Assembly: GCA_020720565.1 (NCBI GenBank)
Contig: DYOK01000080.1
Location: forward strand, 1 to 9,409
Direction: 5' to 3'
Source: Acetofilamentum sp.
GTDB lineage: Bacteria > Bacteroidota > Bacteroidia > Bacteroidales > JAFGXI01
DNA length: 9,409 bases
The stretch's first letter is position 1. Each line of letters begins with the position of its first letter. The position numbers and the translations under genes were made by a program. Under the pieces are notes generated by a model that saw nothing but the letters and a program-made list of their open reading frames with translations, was not told the DNA's origin and searched no databases. Shown piece by piece: positions 1 to 7,144 of the stretch.

Positions 1-28
1 ATTCCCCCTTTGGGGGTTAGGGGGCTAG
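1..28. repeat. C-run/G-run inverted-repeat intergenic element
   Basis: Five C (4-8) are followed by TTT and five G (12-16), giving a perfect 5-bp stem with a 3-nt loop. A second G5 run at 20-24 could pair alternatively with the same C run. From memory, very similar elements (C5, AT-rich trinucleotide, G5, TTA, G5, CTA) are scattered between genes in Bacteroidota genomes. It lies upstream of the operon and may belong to the 3' end of the preceding transcription unit, which is outside the window. There is no U-tract after the stem, so it is not a classic terminator. The window edge may cut it. Confidence 0.5.
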
Positions 29-130
29 ATATCAACAATTAGCCTCTTCTTCTTGTTTAGACTGATTATAAATGGGAAGTTTGTGTTCAAGAACATTTCA
101 AATTATCCTATCTAGGGATTTCGATATATA

Positions 131-138
131 TATTTTTG
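131..138 (+). promoter_or_regulatory. Possible Bacteroidota -7 promoter box (TATTTTTG)
   Basis: This octamer matches the Bacteroidota -7 consensus TAnnTTTG perfectly. It sits 23 nt upstream of the preferred mbxA start codon at 162, which would give a short leader of roughly 15-20 nt. No TTTG or TTG is present 17-23 bp upstream, so the -33 half is missing and the call rests on one box in an AT-rich stretch. If real, it drives the whole cluster. Confidence 0.35.
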
Positions 139-161
139 CATCGAATTTAAAAAATGGTATT

Positions 162-668
162 ATGACTTCAAAACCATCAAAATTGAGTCAATGGGTATAT
201 ACCTTTGGAATGTATCTGCTTATATGGTACGGGTTTACAACCTCTCTCGATGTTTACGAATTGGCTACCGGAGTATTAGTTGCAGTTATTTTAGCTTTTT
301 TCACTTTATCCATTACTAAGAGTGGCATGTCGATATTTTCGCCTGTTAGAGTGATGTATATGCTGCAATTTATCGGGGTCTTTTTTGTAGCACTACTCAA
401 AGCTAATTGGGATGTCGCTAAGCGGGTTATCAACCCCAAATTACCTATTAACCCTGGTATTGTTAAATTCCAGACCCAATTGCGTTCAGAGTTTGCACAA
501 ATGGTATTGGCCAACGCCATCACATTAACGCCAGGTACTGTTACCATCGACATTATCGACAATTGGTATTACATCCACTGGATCGATGTCGAAAGCGAAG
601 ACCCCGAAGTGGCGTTCCGTGCCATTGCAGAGCCTTTCGAAAAAGTACTTCTCAAAATCTATCAATAA
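162..668 (+). CDS. mbxA: MrpE/MnhE-family subunit (MbhA/MbxA) of Mrp-type ion-translocating module
   Basis: This 168-residue membrane protein belongs to the MrpE/MnhE family, the first subunit of the Mrp-like module in Mbh/Mbx complexes. Hydrophobic segments lie at about residues 12-26, 31-51 and 63-80, followed by a cytoplasmic domain. The family hallmark ANAITLTPGTVTIDI is at 117-131, with HWID at 139-142. The subunit helps form the ion-translocating membrane arm; it has no redox centre. I chose the ATG at 162 rather than an in-frame ATG at 72. The shorter form has normal family length and starts just before the conserved hydrophobic region, the extra 30 residues look unlike the family, and a possible -7 box lies at 131-138. 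The stop codon overlaps the next start by one base (TAATG), indicating translational coupling. Family identity is very secure; the precise start is somewhat less so. Confidence 0.93.
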   Translation: MTSKPSKLSQWVYTFGMYLLIWYGFTTSLDVYELATGVLVAVILAFFTLSITKSGMSIFSPVRVMYMLQFIGVFFVALLKANWDVAKRVINPKLPINPGIVKFQTQLRSEFAQMVLANAITLTPGTVTIDIIDNWYYIHWIDVESEDPEVAFRAIAEPFEKVLLKIYQ

Positions 669-925
669 TGAATATTGTTTATCTGATTTCGATTATCCTA
701 ATTGGCATTGCCATGATATTGGGATTTCTGCGATTGATTAAAGGGCCTACATTGGCCGATCGTGTAGTAGCACTCGATACCATGTCGATTACGGTTACCG
801 CCGGATTGACATTGGCCGCTTTATATTTTCATCGGTATATTTATGTCGATGTCGCTTTGGTTTACGCCGTTCTTGGTTTTATCGGTGTAATTGTTGTTGC
901 ACGTTATTTGGAAAAAGCCTTATGA
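668..925 (+). CDS. mbxB: MrpF/MnhF-family subunit (MbhB/MbxB)
   Basis: This 85-residue protein has about three membrane helices (residues 3-21, 38-54, 60-79). The MrpF hallmark is at 22-37 (RLIKGPTLADRVVALD), followed by YVDVALVYAVLGFIG at 59-73. Length is normal for MrpF. It is a small structural subunit of the Mrp-like ion-translocating module, with conserved acidic residues in or near the membrane (D31, D37, D61). The start at 668 shares its first base with the stop codon of the preceding gene. An in-frame ATG at 563 lies wholly inside mbxA and would add 35 residues unlike the family, so it was rejected. The end overlaps the next gene by 4 nt (ATGA), so expression is probably coupled on both sides. 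Confidence 0.94.
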   Translation: MNIVYLISIILIGIAMILGFLRLIKGPTLADRVVALDTMSITVTAGLTLAALYFHRYIYVDVALVYAVLGFIGVIVVARYLEKAL

Positions 926-1278
926 TGCCTTACTTAGCATATTTCGGACAATTCTTGATTTTATTTGGGAGTGTCTTTTTATTTTTGGGAGCCTTAGGTA
1001 TTTTTCGAATGCCCGATTTTTACAATCGTTTGCAGGCCGGAACCAAAGCCAGTACTTTAGGGGTAATGAGTCTAATTTTAGGGGTTGGATTTGTCGAACC
1101 GGAATGGCTGGTTAAATCGATTATTTTGGTTGTGTTTATTGGTATTGCTAGCCCTTTGAGCTCTCATGCTCTAGGCCGTAGTGCATACAAAAATAACATT
1201 AAACCATTTATGAAAACCAAAATGGACGCCTACGAAGAAGTGTCTCAAATTTTACCCGAAGAGGAGGAAAAAGTATGA
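922..1278 (+). CDS. mbxC: MrpG/MnhG-family subunit (MbhC/MbxC)
   Basis: This 118-residue MrpG-family protein has three hydrophobic segments (about 7-27, 44-58, 64-80). The diagnostic motif lies at 26-47, including the core RMPDFYNRLQAGTKASTLG (29-47). It is the third small subunit of the Mrp-like module, which in Mbh/Mbx complexes is thought to carry Na+ translocation; that role comes from the family and is not visible in this sequence. The C-terminus is a charged cytoplasmic tail ending in an acidic run (EEEE, 113-116). The start lies in an ATGATG doublet, so translation could begin at 922 or 925. The first overlaps the upstream stop by 4 nt. Confidence 0.94.
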   Translation: MMPYLAYFGQFLILFGSVFLFLGALGIFRMPDFYNRLQAGTKASTLGVMSLILGVGFVEPEWLVKSIILVVFIGIASPLSSHALGRSAYKNNIKPFMKTKMDAYEEVSQILPEEEEKV

Positions 1279-1565
1279 TGTTTTACGCCGGAATTTTCTC
1301 GTTTTTGGCTTTGCTACTCATTGCTTCGGCATGGTATGCCATTCGCCAAAAAGATTTGTTGTACGGAGTGATTGCCACCGGAGTGGTTAGCTTGATTCTG
1401 TCGGTCATGTTTTTGTTGTTGCAAGCACCCGACGTAGCATTAACCGAAGCTGCTATTGGTATTGCACTTACAACCATTGCCTTTGTAATTACCATCAGAA
1501 ACACCGAACGTTACGAAAATGATAAAGTAGAATCGGGTTTTCAAAATAAAACTAAGGAGGAATAA
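1275..1565 (+). CDS. mbxD: MrpA C-terminal-like subunit (MbhD/MbxD, DUF4040 family)
   Basis: This 96-residue protein has three membrane helices (about 3-21, 30-49, 57-74). It carries the motif LLQAPDVALTEAAIG at 48-62, typical of the DUF4040/MbhD family, which corresponds to part of the C-terminal region of MrpA. In Mbh/Mbx complexes this piece is a separate small subunit beside the MrpB homologue, and the intramembrane Glu58 is a candidate for the ion path. No full-length MrpA is present in the cluster, which separates it from a free-standing Mrp Na+/H+ antiporter. It begins in an ATGATG doublet (1275 or 1278) overlapping the previous gene by 4 nt. Its stop shares one base with the next start. 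Confidence 0.92.
   Translation: MMFYAGIFSFLALLLIASAWYAIRQKDLLYGVIATGVVSLILSVMFLLLQAPDVALTEAAIGIALTTIAFVITIRNTERYENDKVESGFQNKTKEE
1554..1560 (+). promoter_or_regulatory. Strong Shine-Dalgarno sequence before mbxF
   Basis: AAGGAGG ends 4 nt before the ATG at 1565. It is the clearest ribosome-binding site in the window and fixes the start of the MrpB-fusion gene. Most other starts here have only A-rich upstream sequence, as is common in Bacteroidota, so this site stands out. It lies inside the 3' end of mbxD and encodes part of its lysine/glutamate tail. Confidence 0.6.
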
Positions 1566-2305
1566 TGAAACGTTTTTTAGTCATATTTCTGATGCTCGCT
1601 TTGGGCTTCTATCTGATTCAAGCCCTGCATTTTGTGCCATTTGGAGCTAACCGAATGGGAGCACCTGCCGATAAAAAAACTGTTGCGGCGTTTTATCTGA
1701 ACGAAACCGTACCACAAACCGCTGTAGCCAACGTAGTTACTGCCATTGTGGTTAACTACCGCGGATTCGATACCTTGGGCGAAGTTACCGTCTTGTTTTT
1801 AGCCACCACAGGTTTAGCCAGCATTTTATACAAACGTCGCGACGAGGAGGAAACTGAGCGCGTGAGCAAACCATCGAGTACCATTTTACAAACAGGTGCT
1901 AAAGTATTATTCCCATTGGTAGTTATTTTAGGGGTTTATGTGTTTGTACATGGTCACTTAACACCTGGAGGAGGTTTCCAAGGTGGAGCCATCATTGCCA
2001 CGGGCTTCTTATTGATGTTAATAGCATATCAAAAATACCACTTAAGCCACAGTATGCTTACATGGGTCGAAAGCTTAGCAGGCATTTTGTTTGTGAGCAT
2101 AGGGCTTTGGGGACTTATTACCGGAGGAACTTTCCTCGAAAATTCTTGGTTCCCAAAAGGCACGCTTAATAGCTTGATTAGCGGAGGAGCTATCCCAATT
2201 ATTTATATCGCCGTAGGTTTTAAAGTGGCGGCCGAGTTAACGGGTGTTCTCGATATTTTATTGAGTACCAAGGACGATAAATCGGCATCGAATATTCAAC
2301 AATAA
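1565..2305 (+). CDS. mbxF: Fused MrpA-C-terminal (MbhE-like) / MrpB (MbhF-like) subunit
   Basis: This 246-residue protein joins two parts that are separate genes in Pyrococcus mbh. Residues 1-95 resemble MbhE (the last part of MrpA): a membrane helix at about 3-21, then VNYRGFDTLGE at 63-73 leading into a second helix to about 88. Residues 105-235 are an MrpB/MnhB domain with the diagnostic GHLTPGGGFQGG at 130-141 and about four helices. A charged linker (KRRDEEETER, 90-99) joins them. The fusion agrees with the Mbx-type arrangement, where no separate E gene is listed between D and F. Role: part of the Mrp-like ion-translocating membrane arm. The start is fixed by a strong Shine-Dalgarno and a one-base TAATG overlap. 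I am sure of both domains; MnhB is the likely automatic name. Confidence 0.93.
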   Translation: MKRFLVIFLMLALGFYLIQALHFVPFGANRMGAPADKKTVAAFYLNETVPQTAVANVVTAIVVNYRGFDTLGEVTVLFLATTGLASILYKRRDEEETERVSKPSSTILQTGAKVLFPLVVILGVYVFVHGHLTPGGGFQGGAIIATGFLLMLIAYQKYHLSHSMLTWVESLAGILFVSIGLWGLITGGTFLENSWFPKGTLNSLISGGAIPIIYIAVGFKVAAELTGVLDILLSTKDDKSASNIQQ

Positions 2306-2319
2306 AAAAACTAAACAGT

Positions 2320-2697
2320 ATGTGTTCTTTCGATTATCAAACCATCATGTCAATTAGTATTTACGGCTCGTCCGTGGTACTGATGTTGTTGGGTTTGTAC
2401 GCCGTTTTGGTTAAAAAAAATCTGATTAAAATCGTTATCGGTTTATCTATTGTCGATTCGGGTCTTCACCTGTTGTTCGTAGCTGTAGGGTATTTACACA
2501 ATGGAACAGCGCCCATCTTTTCGCCCGAAGCAGTCGATAAGGTGAATCAAATGGTAGACCCTGTTCCACAAGCCTTGGTATTAACCGCTATTGTAATCGG
2601 TTTTGCGACAACTGCAGTTGCACTTTCGCTGGTTATTCGCTTATATAAGCACCACAAAACAGCTCGCATAGACCAAATCAAGTCATTAAAATGGTAA
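2320..2697 (+). CDS. mbxG: MrpC/NuoK-like subunit (MbhG/MbxG)
   Basis: This 125-residue protein is homologous to MrpC/MnhC and to NuoK of complex I. It has three helices (about 14-31, 37-58, 85-106) and the motif DPVPQALVLTAIVIG at 80-94, which defines MrpC-like proteins, with KKNLIKIVIGL at 32-42. It packs between the small Mrp-like subunits and the large pump subunit H and contributes to the ion-translocation path. The start at 2320 lies 14 nt after the previous stop. An internal ATG at 2347 (residue 10) is a possible alternative that would remove a weakly hydrophobic N-terminus. The Lys/His-rich C-terminal tail (108-125) is probably cytoplasmic. Confidence 0.92.
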   Translation: MCSFDYQTIMSISIYGSSVVLMLLGLYAVLVKKNLIKIVIGLSIVDSGLHLLFVAVGYLHNGTAPIFSPEAVDKVNQMVDPVPQALVLTAIVIGFATTAVALSLVIRLYKHHKTARIDQIKSLKW

Positions 2698-2724
2698 AAA
2701 AAGCTCAGTAAATTTAAATAAGTC

Positions 2725-4209
2725 ATGAGTATTACACCTGTACATTATATTGCAGTTCCTTTAGCGGCTGCCTTTCTAATCCCGATACTGTCTAAGTTTC
2801 ATAAAGAAACGGCACGTATTATTCCGGGACTTGTTTTTTCGTATTTTCTGGTCATTTCTTTTGTGCTGATGCGACAAGTTTCAAATACCGGAATTATCAG
2901 CGAAACCATTGCCGGATGGCGTGCTCCTTGGGGTATCAATTTAGTATTCGGTTATTTTAGCGGTTTTTTTGCCACTTTAATGAGTGTGATCGGGTTCTTA
3001 ACTTGGTTATACAGTTATCGGTTTAAATTGGTCGATAGCAAACCCGCCATGAGTTACTATATTTTATTGATGATGTTGGTAACCGGTTCCATCGGAATTG
3101 TAATTACCGGCGATATCTTTAATATGTTTGTATTCCTCGAAATTGTCGCTATTTCGGCCTTCTCGCTCACCTCTTTTTATCCAGGACGCGATGGTGCCGA
3201 GGCTGCTTTTAAATATTTGCTGATTGCCTCGTTTTCATCATTTTTAATCCTATTGGCTGTTTTGTTGTTGTATACCCAAACCGGAACGCTCAACATAGCC
3301 GAGCTATCGACCAAAGTACATCTTATTCCCCAGTCGCTTAAACTTACAATTTTAGTTATGTTTGTGGTGGGCTTGGGTATCGAATCGGAATTATTTCCGC
3401 TCAATGGATGGGCTCCCGATGCCTATTCGCAAGCGCCAGCTCCCGTAGGGGCGGTTTTTGCCGGTGTAGTGGTTAAAGGCGGTATCTACGCCACCATGCG
3501 TGTAATGTTCACCATGTTCGATATTAACGAAATGGGTCAAATCCTTTTAATTTTAGGTCTGATAACCACCATAATTGCCGAAGTGGCAGCCATTAAGCAA
3601 ACACAAGTTAAACGGATGTTGGCTTATTCGAGTATCGGACAAATGGGTGTGGTGATGATGGCCATAGGAATTGGTACCGAAGACGCTGTTTTCGCAGCAC
3701 TATTTATGATGTTCAATCACGCCATTATCAAAGGTTTACTCTTCTTTTCGACAGGTTTCTTACTTCATAACTCTTTAACCAAAACCATTGCCGAAATGAA
3801 AGGTGTGGCTAAAAAATTCCCTGTCCTCAGTTTTATGTTTGCCTTGGGTTCATTTGCTATTGTAGGATTGCCCCCATTTAGTGGATTTTGGAGTAAGCTA
3901 TACTTTTTAATGGCGGCTGCCGATGCCAAACTATTTAGCATGATTGCCTTAGTTTTAGCAGTTAGCATCGTCGAGATTGTGTATTATTTCCGAGTGGTAG
4001 GTGTAATGTATTACCATCAGCCCGACGAAAGTTTACCGACTAAACAGCCTGGCCTAAATGCCTATTTTGTGATGGGTTTTTTAGCTGCTCTTATTATTGG
4101 AGTAGGGGTTTATCCCGACCTAATTACCAACTTTTTGCATGCTGCAGCCTACGAGCTAACGCACAAAACTGAATATGTTCAAACTGTATTAACTCAATTC
4201 GTTCGTTAA
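2725..4209 (+). CDS. mbxH: Proton-translocating antiporter-like subunit H (MrpD/NuoN-M-like, MbxH)
   Basis: This 494-residue polytopic protein, about 14 helices, belongs to the MrpD/NuoL-M-N proton-conducting family. The helix-5 glutamate is in FNMFVFLEI (E139). The helix-7/8 region is at 216-252 with PLNGWAPDAYSQAP (225-238) and K251. Helix 10 carries H332 and K336 in NHAIIKGLLF, and K391 is in GFWSKLYF. Unusually, the helix-7 lysine expected before FPL is Glu220 (GIESELFPL). Its role is to couple electron flow in the peripheral arm to H+ (possibly Na+) pumping. It is one of two tandem pump subunits, as in MBS; Mbh has one. It lies 27 nt after mbxG and 2 nt before H'. The family is secure; the consequence of E220 is unknown. 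Confidence 0.95.
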   Translation: MSITPVHYIAVPLAAAFLIPILSKFHKETARIIPGLVFSYFLVISFVLMRQVSNTGIISETIAGWRAPWGINLVFGYFSGFFATLMSVIGFLTWLYSYRFKLVDSKPAMSYYILLMMLVTGSIGIVITGDIFNMFVFLEIVAISAFSLTSFYPGRDGAEAAFKYLLIASFSSFLILLAVLLLYTQTGTLNIAELSTKVHLIPQSLKLTILVMFVVGLGIESELFPLNGWAPDAYSQAPAPVGAVFAGVVVKGGIYATMRVMFTMFDINEMGQILLILGLITTIIAEVAAIKQTQVKRMLAYSSIGQMGVVMMAIGIGTEDAVFAALFMMFNHAIIKGLLFFSTGFLLHNSLTKTIAEMKGVAKKFPVLSFMFALGSFAIVGLPPFSGFWSKLYFLMAAADAKLFSMIALVLAVSIVEIVYYFRVVGVMYYHQPDESLPTKQPGLNAYFVMGFLAALIIGVGVYPDLITNFLHAAAYELTHKTEYVQTVLTQFVR

Positions 4210-4211
4210 GC

Positions 4212-6074
4212 ATGAATACTTTGGCACTCATTCTATTGATATTGTTTTCGGGAGCTATTGTGGCTTTTTTGTCGGAAAAAGTATCCAAATTCCTTCCCTC
4301 GCTTATCGCTTTTATCAGCATTACAGCAGCAGGAATATTGTTCTACACTTCGCCTGCCGATGTGTTTAACTTTAAACTTAGCATGGCGGGATTGAACTTC
4401 ACCCTCAAAATAGACGAATTCAGCCGTTTGTTTGTACACATGATTATCGGTTTGTCGTGGTTGGCTTCGATGTATGCCGTGGGTTATATGCAAAATAAAG
4501 AACGTCAAGGGACTTTCTTTTTTAATATGCTGCTCAGTATTGGAGGCATGTTAGGGATTGTGGCAGCCCGCGACTTGGTTTCGTTTTTTGTATTTTGGGA
4601 AATTATGACTTGGTCATCGTTCCTGATTGTGGTTTGGACCGGTGCCGATTTTCGCAGAACGGGTATCTGGTACATGGTATTTAGTGCCATGGGAGCCTAC
4701 GCCATGCTTATGGCCATTATGATGATTTATAGCGACATTCACACCTTTAATATCGACGAAATTATTGCAGCTATTGCAGAGCAACGTTTACCGCATTTGG
4801 TCGAAGCCTCAGTTTTATTATTGTTCGGATTCTCGGTTAAAGCGGCCTTAATGCCATTGCACGTGTGGGCCCCCAATGCTTATACGCAAGCACCGGCAGC
4901 TTACACCGCCATATTTTCGGGTGTTTTATCGAAAATGGGTATATTTGGGATGGCATTGGTACTGCTTTCGATGCTCAAATTTGCTAATCCTGCCGATTTC
5001 TCCTTGGTATATATCAACGGGTTTATAGGTCAAATTTTAGCTTGGCTCGGTGCCATTACAGCAGCTATTGCCACATTATATGCACTGATTCAAACCGATG
5101 CCAAAAAACTTTTGGCCTACTCTTCGGTGGCTCAATTGGGTTATATTACCATTGGTATCGCCATTGGCACACCACTTTCGGTTATGGCGTCCTTATTTTT
5201 AGCCGTATTACATGCCTTGTTCAAAGGCACGCTATTCTTGGCCATGGGTGCAGTCGAGCGTCAGGCAGGCACCACCGACATGACCAAAATTTCGGGCTTG
5301 ATTCGTCGAATGCCATGGACGTTTTTTGTCACCTTGGTTTCGATTATTTCATTAGCAGGCGTTCCCCCTTTAGCCGGATTCGTGGGTAAATGGATGCTTT
5401 ACGAAGCTTTGATAACCAATGGCAATGTATTTATGGTTGTGGTGGTATTCTTTTCAAGTACAGCAGCATTTTTATATTCGTACCGTATTTTATTCGGAAT
5501 TTTCCTCGGTCAAGAAGAGGATGATACCGCTCATGTGAAAGAAGCCCCATTGAGCATGATTTTACCTATGGTGGTAATGGCACTGCTGTTAATAGCTTTG
5601 GGTACCTATCCCGGTTTATTGTTCGACCCCATTGCACAAGGTATGACCGTCTTAGGCTTCGAAAACGTAACTTGGCAAATGACTGTACTGTCGAATGTGT
5701 GGGGTAATACCGTCAATTTGATGTACATTTCTACCACCATCGGTGTTGCTTTTGTAGCGGCTTTATTGTTCTTAACCTTAAAAGGTCGTAAAGGCTCTCG
5801 CAATGTGGGTACAAAAGACATCAGTACTTCGGGCGAAATTCCCTTGGAGCACGAGAATCTGACTTATCAGTTGGATTTCTTTAAGCCATTCGAACGAGCG
5901 GCTTCGCCACTTTACCGCCGAAAAATGACCAAAATCTACGACGATCTGTCGAATGGTTTAGATGCATTATTCGATTTTACACGAAAAATTTATACCGGAA
6001 ACGGACAAACTTATGCACTGTATGTCGTTATTTTCTTGGTAGCCTTATTAATTTACGTTCAAAATACATTATAG
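4212..6074 (+). CDS. mbxH': Second proton-translocating antiporter-like subunit H' (NuoL/HyfB-like, MbxH')
   Basis: This 620-residue pump subunit of the same family as its upstream neighbour is clearly divergent from it, so it is not a recent duplicate. The canonical ion-path residues are present: E130 (FFVFWEIMTW), K210 before MPLHVWAPNAYTQAP (214-228), K241, H334 and K338 (HALFKGTLF), and K393 (GFVGKWML). After the 14-helix core (to about 475) comes an extension: a helix at about 503-523, a hydrophilic stretch 525-600 with a conserved-looking FDFTRKIYTG (587-596), and a last helix 601-617. This tail resembles the C-termini of HyfB/HycC-type subunits and MbhI, and no separate mbhI gene is present, so it may take the MbhI role of tying the pump to the NuoH-like subunit. 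That is inference. Only 2 nt separate it from mbxH. Confidence 0.94.
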   Translation: MNTLALILLILFSGAIVAFLSEKVSKFLPSLIAFISITAAGILFYTSPADVFNFKLSMAGLNFTLKIDEFSRLFVHMIIGLSWLASMYAVGYMQNKERQGTFFFNMLLSIGGMLGIVAARDLVSFFVFWEIMTWSSFLIVVWTGADFRRTGIWYMVFSAMGAYAMLMAIMMIYSDIHTFNIDEIIAAIAEQRLPHLVEASVLLLFGFSVKAALMPLHVWAPNAYTQAPAAYTAIFSGVLSKMGIFGMALVLLSMLKFANPADFSLVYINGFIGQILAWLGAITAAIATLYALIQTDAKKLLAYSSVAQLGYITIGIAIGTPLSVMASLFLAVLHALFKGTLFLAMGAVERQAGTTDMTKISGLIRRMPWTFFVTLVSIISLAGVPPLAGFVGKWMLYEALITNGNVFMVVVVFFSSTAAFLYSYRILFGIFLGQEEDDTAHVKEAPLSMILPMVVMALLLIALGTYPGLLFDPIAQGMTVLGFENVTWQMTVLSNVWGNTVNLMYISTTIGVAFVAALLFLTLKGRKGSRNVGTKDISTSGEIPLEHENLTYQLDFFKPFERAASPLYRRKMTKIYDDLSNGLDALFDFTRKIYTGNGQTYALYVVIFLVALLIYVQNTL

Positions 6075-6078
6075 CCAT

Positions 6079-7002
6079 ATGGAAGGCCTAGCAATAAAAA
6101 TATTAGGAGCTGTCATTACGACCATAGTTGCTTTTGCAGTGGGAATGACCTACGGCGGGATTACCCGAAAATTGACTGCAAGGGTTCAAAACAGAGTCGG
6201 CCCTACAATCTTTCAGAACTTTATCGACCTGCTCAAATTACAAAGTAAAAAAACAAATATCTATCATGGTGTGATGGGGCATTTTGCACCCATGTGGATT
6301 ATTACAGCCGCTATTACCGTATTGATGTTTATTCCTGTTTTGCATCCCGGAACAGCATGGTACAACTCTTGGTTCCCCAATTTGTCGTTCCACGGCGATT
6401 TAATCTTTCTGCTCTATATGATGGTTTTTGGCTCCTTAGGTATGGCCTTGGGTGCGGGGCAAACGGGTAACCCGAACTCGGCCATAGGCGTTACGCGGGG
6501 CTTGAGTCAAATGGTTGGATTCGAAATCCCATTTGTTTTGGCTTTGGTAGCACTGATGGTTCAATATCAAACCACATCAATTCAAGATATTATGACCGTG
6601 CAACGCGAAAGTGGTGTTTGGATGATGTTCTCTAATCCGTTCTCGTTTTTGGCTGCATTATTTGCCAGTTTAGGAATGTTCCGTTATTCACCCTTCGATA
6701 TTGTCGGGGCACCTGCCGAATTGGCTTCGGGTCCTGTGTCTGAGTTTGGTGGTAAATATTTGGGAACCATGATGAGCGGAGGCTCTATCTTTGCCTTTAT
6801 CAAATTGACTTTATATGTCGATTTGTTTTTAGGTGGGGCATATTCGATTCCCGAATTGTTGATTAAAACTTTTGCATTGTATATGATTCCTGTGTTTTAT
6901 GGTTGGGTCAATCCAAGATACAGAACGGAACAAGCCATTCGATATTTTTGGGGATGGCCAACCGCTTTGGGTGTTATCGGATTACTCATTGCTATTTTCT
7001 AG
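6079..7002 (+). CDS. mbxM: NuoH/HycD-like membrane anchor subunit (MbhM/MbxM)
   Basis: This 307-residue protein of the complex I subunit 1/NuoH family has about eight helices. It carries the family signature around RVQNRVGPTIFQNFIDLLKL (35-54), GFEIP at 147-151, and PFDIVGAPAELASGPVSEFGG at 205-225, with acidic residues E214 and E222 in the loop that couples the redox arm to the pumps. The last motif differs from quinone-reducing NuoH (usually PFDLPEAE...): the Pro-Glu-Ala-Glu segment is Val-Gly-Ala-Pro here. The subunit anchors J, K and L to the membrane. It starts 4 nt after H' and ends the membrane-module run; a 151-nt gap follows before the peripheral subunits. Its position between H' and J is Mbx-like; in Pyrococcus mbh the M gene comes after L. 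Confidence 0.94.
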   Translation: MEGLAIKILGAVITTIVAFAVGMTYGGITRKLTARVQNRVGPTIFQNFIDLLKLQSKKTNIYHGVMGHFAPMWIITAAITVLMFIPVLHPGTAWYNSWFPNLSFHGDLIFLLYMMVFGSLGMALGAGQTGNPNSAIGVTRGLSQMVGFEIPFVLALVALMVQYQTTSIQDIMTVQRESGVWMMFSNPFSFLAALFASLGMFRYSPFDIVGAPAELASGPVSEFGGKYLGTMMSGGSIFAFIKLTLYVDLFLGGAYSIPELLIKTFALYMIPVFYGWVNPRYRTEQAIRYFWGWPTALGVIGLLIAIF

Positions 7003-7029
7003 TAAGAACTTAATAAATCGATAGTTATT

Positions 7030-7044
7030 AAGGTCTTAGACCTA
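7030..7044. repeat. Dyad AAGGTC-TTA-GACCTA (copy 1)
   Basis: Near-perfect inverted repeat with a 3-nt centre: AGGTC pairs with GACCT, and AGGTCT/AGACCT is palindromic around a single T. It lies 27 nt downstream of the mbxM stop and is followed by the T-rich ATTTCTTGGTTTTG. It could be an operator half of a two-site system, a weak attenuating hairpin, or an mRNA-processing site. A second copy with the same arms lies exactly 100 nt downstream. Confidence 0.5.
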
Positions 7045-7129
7045 TTTCTTGGTTTTGTAACTGACAAATTATAAAGCTTATAGCTAACAAAACACGACAA
7101 TAAAATATTCAAAATACTTAAATAATAAA

Positions 7130-7144
7130 AAGGTCGAAGACCTT
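7130..7144. repeat. Dyad AAGGTC-GAA-GACCTT (copy 2), next to mbxJ start
   Basis: Perfect 6-bp inverted repeat with a 3-nt centre and the same arm as copy 1 at 7030-7044. It ends 9 nt before the mbxJ ATG, occupying the place of a ribosome-binding site, so a hairpin or bound protein here could affect translation of the peripheral-arm genes. Read on the minus strand, the stem is followed by a T-rich run, resembling a short terminator, but there is no minus-strand gene here to terminate. Confidence 0.5.

Noticed and set aside
72..161. N-terminal extension of the MrpE-like protein from an upstream in-frame ATG at 72
   Set aside because: The added 30 residues do not look like MrpE, the 168-residue form from 162 has normal family length, and a TAnnTTTG box lies inside the extension.
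563..667. N-terminal extension of the MrpF-like protein starting inside mbxA
   Set aside because: Arg/Cys-rich sequence unlike any MrpF; the ATG at 668 gives a normal start with TAATG coupling.
5042..5389. A 115-codon plus-strand frame inside the H' gene
   Set aside because: It is an out-of-frame shadow of a well-conserved antiporter gene, with no start signal and low-complexity His/Cys/Arg composition.
162..6074. A free-standing Mrp Na+/H+ antiporter operon
   Set aside because: No full MrpA is present, the MrpA C-terminal part is split, and the genes run directly into NuoH-, NuoB-, NuoC- and NuoD-like subunits.
7030..7057. A Rho-independent terminator after mbxM
   Set aside because: The stem is only 5-6 bp with a tiny loop, and the following stretch is T-rich but broken by C and G; the peripheral-arm genes of the same complex follow downstream.
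7054..7086. An internal promoter (TTTG, 21 bp, TATAGCTA) before mbxJ
   Set aside because: The -7 half matches the Bacteroidota consensus poorly; mentioned only as a possibility in the dyad finding.
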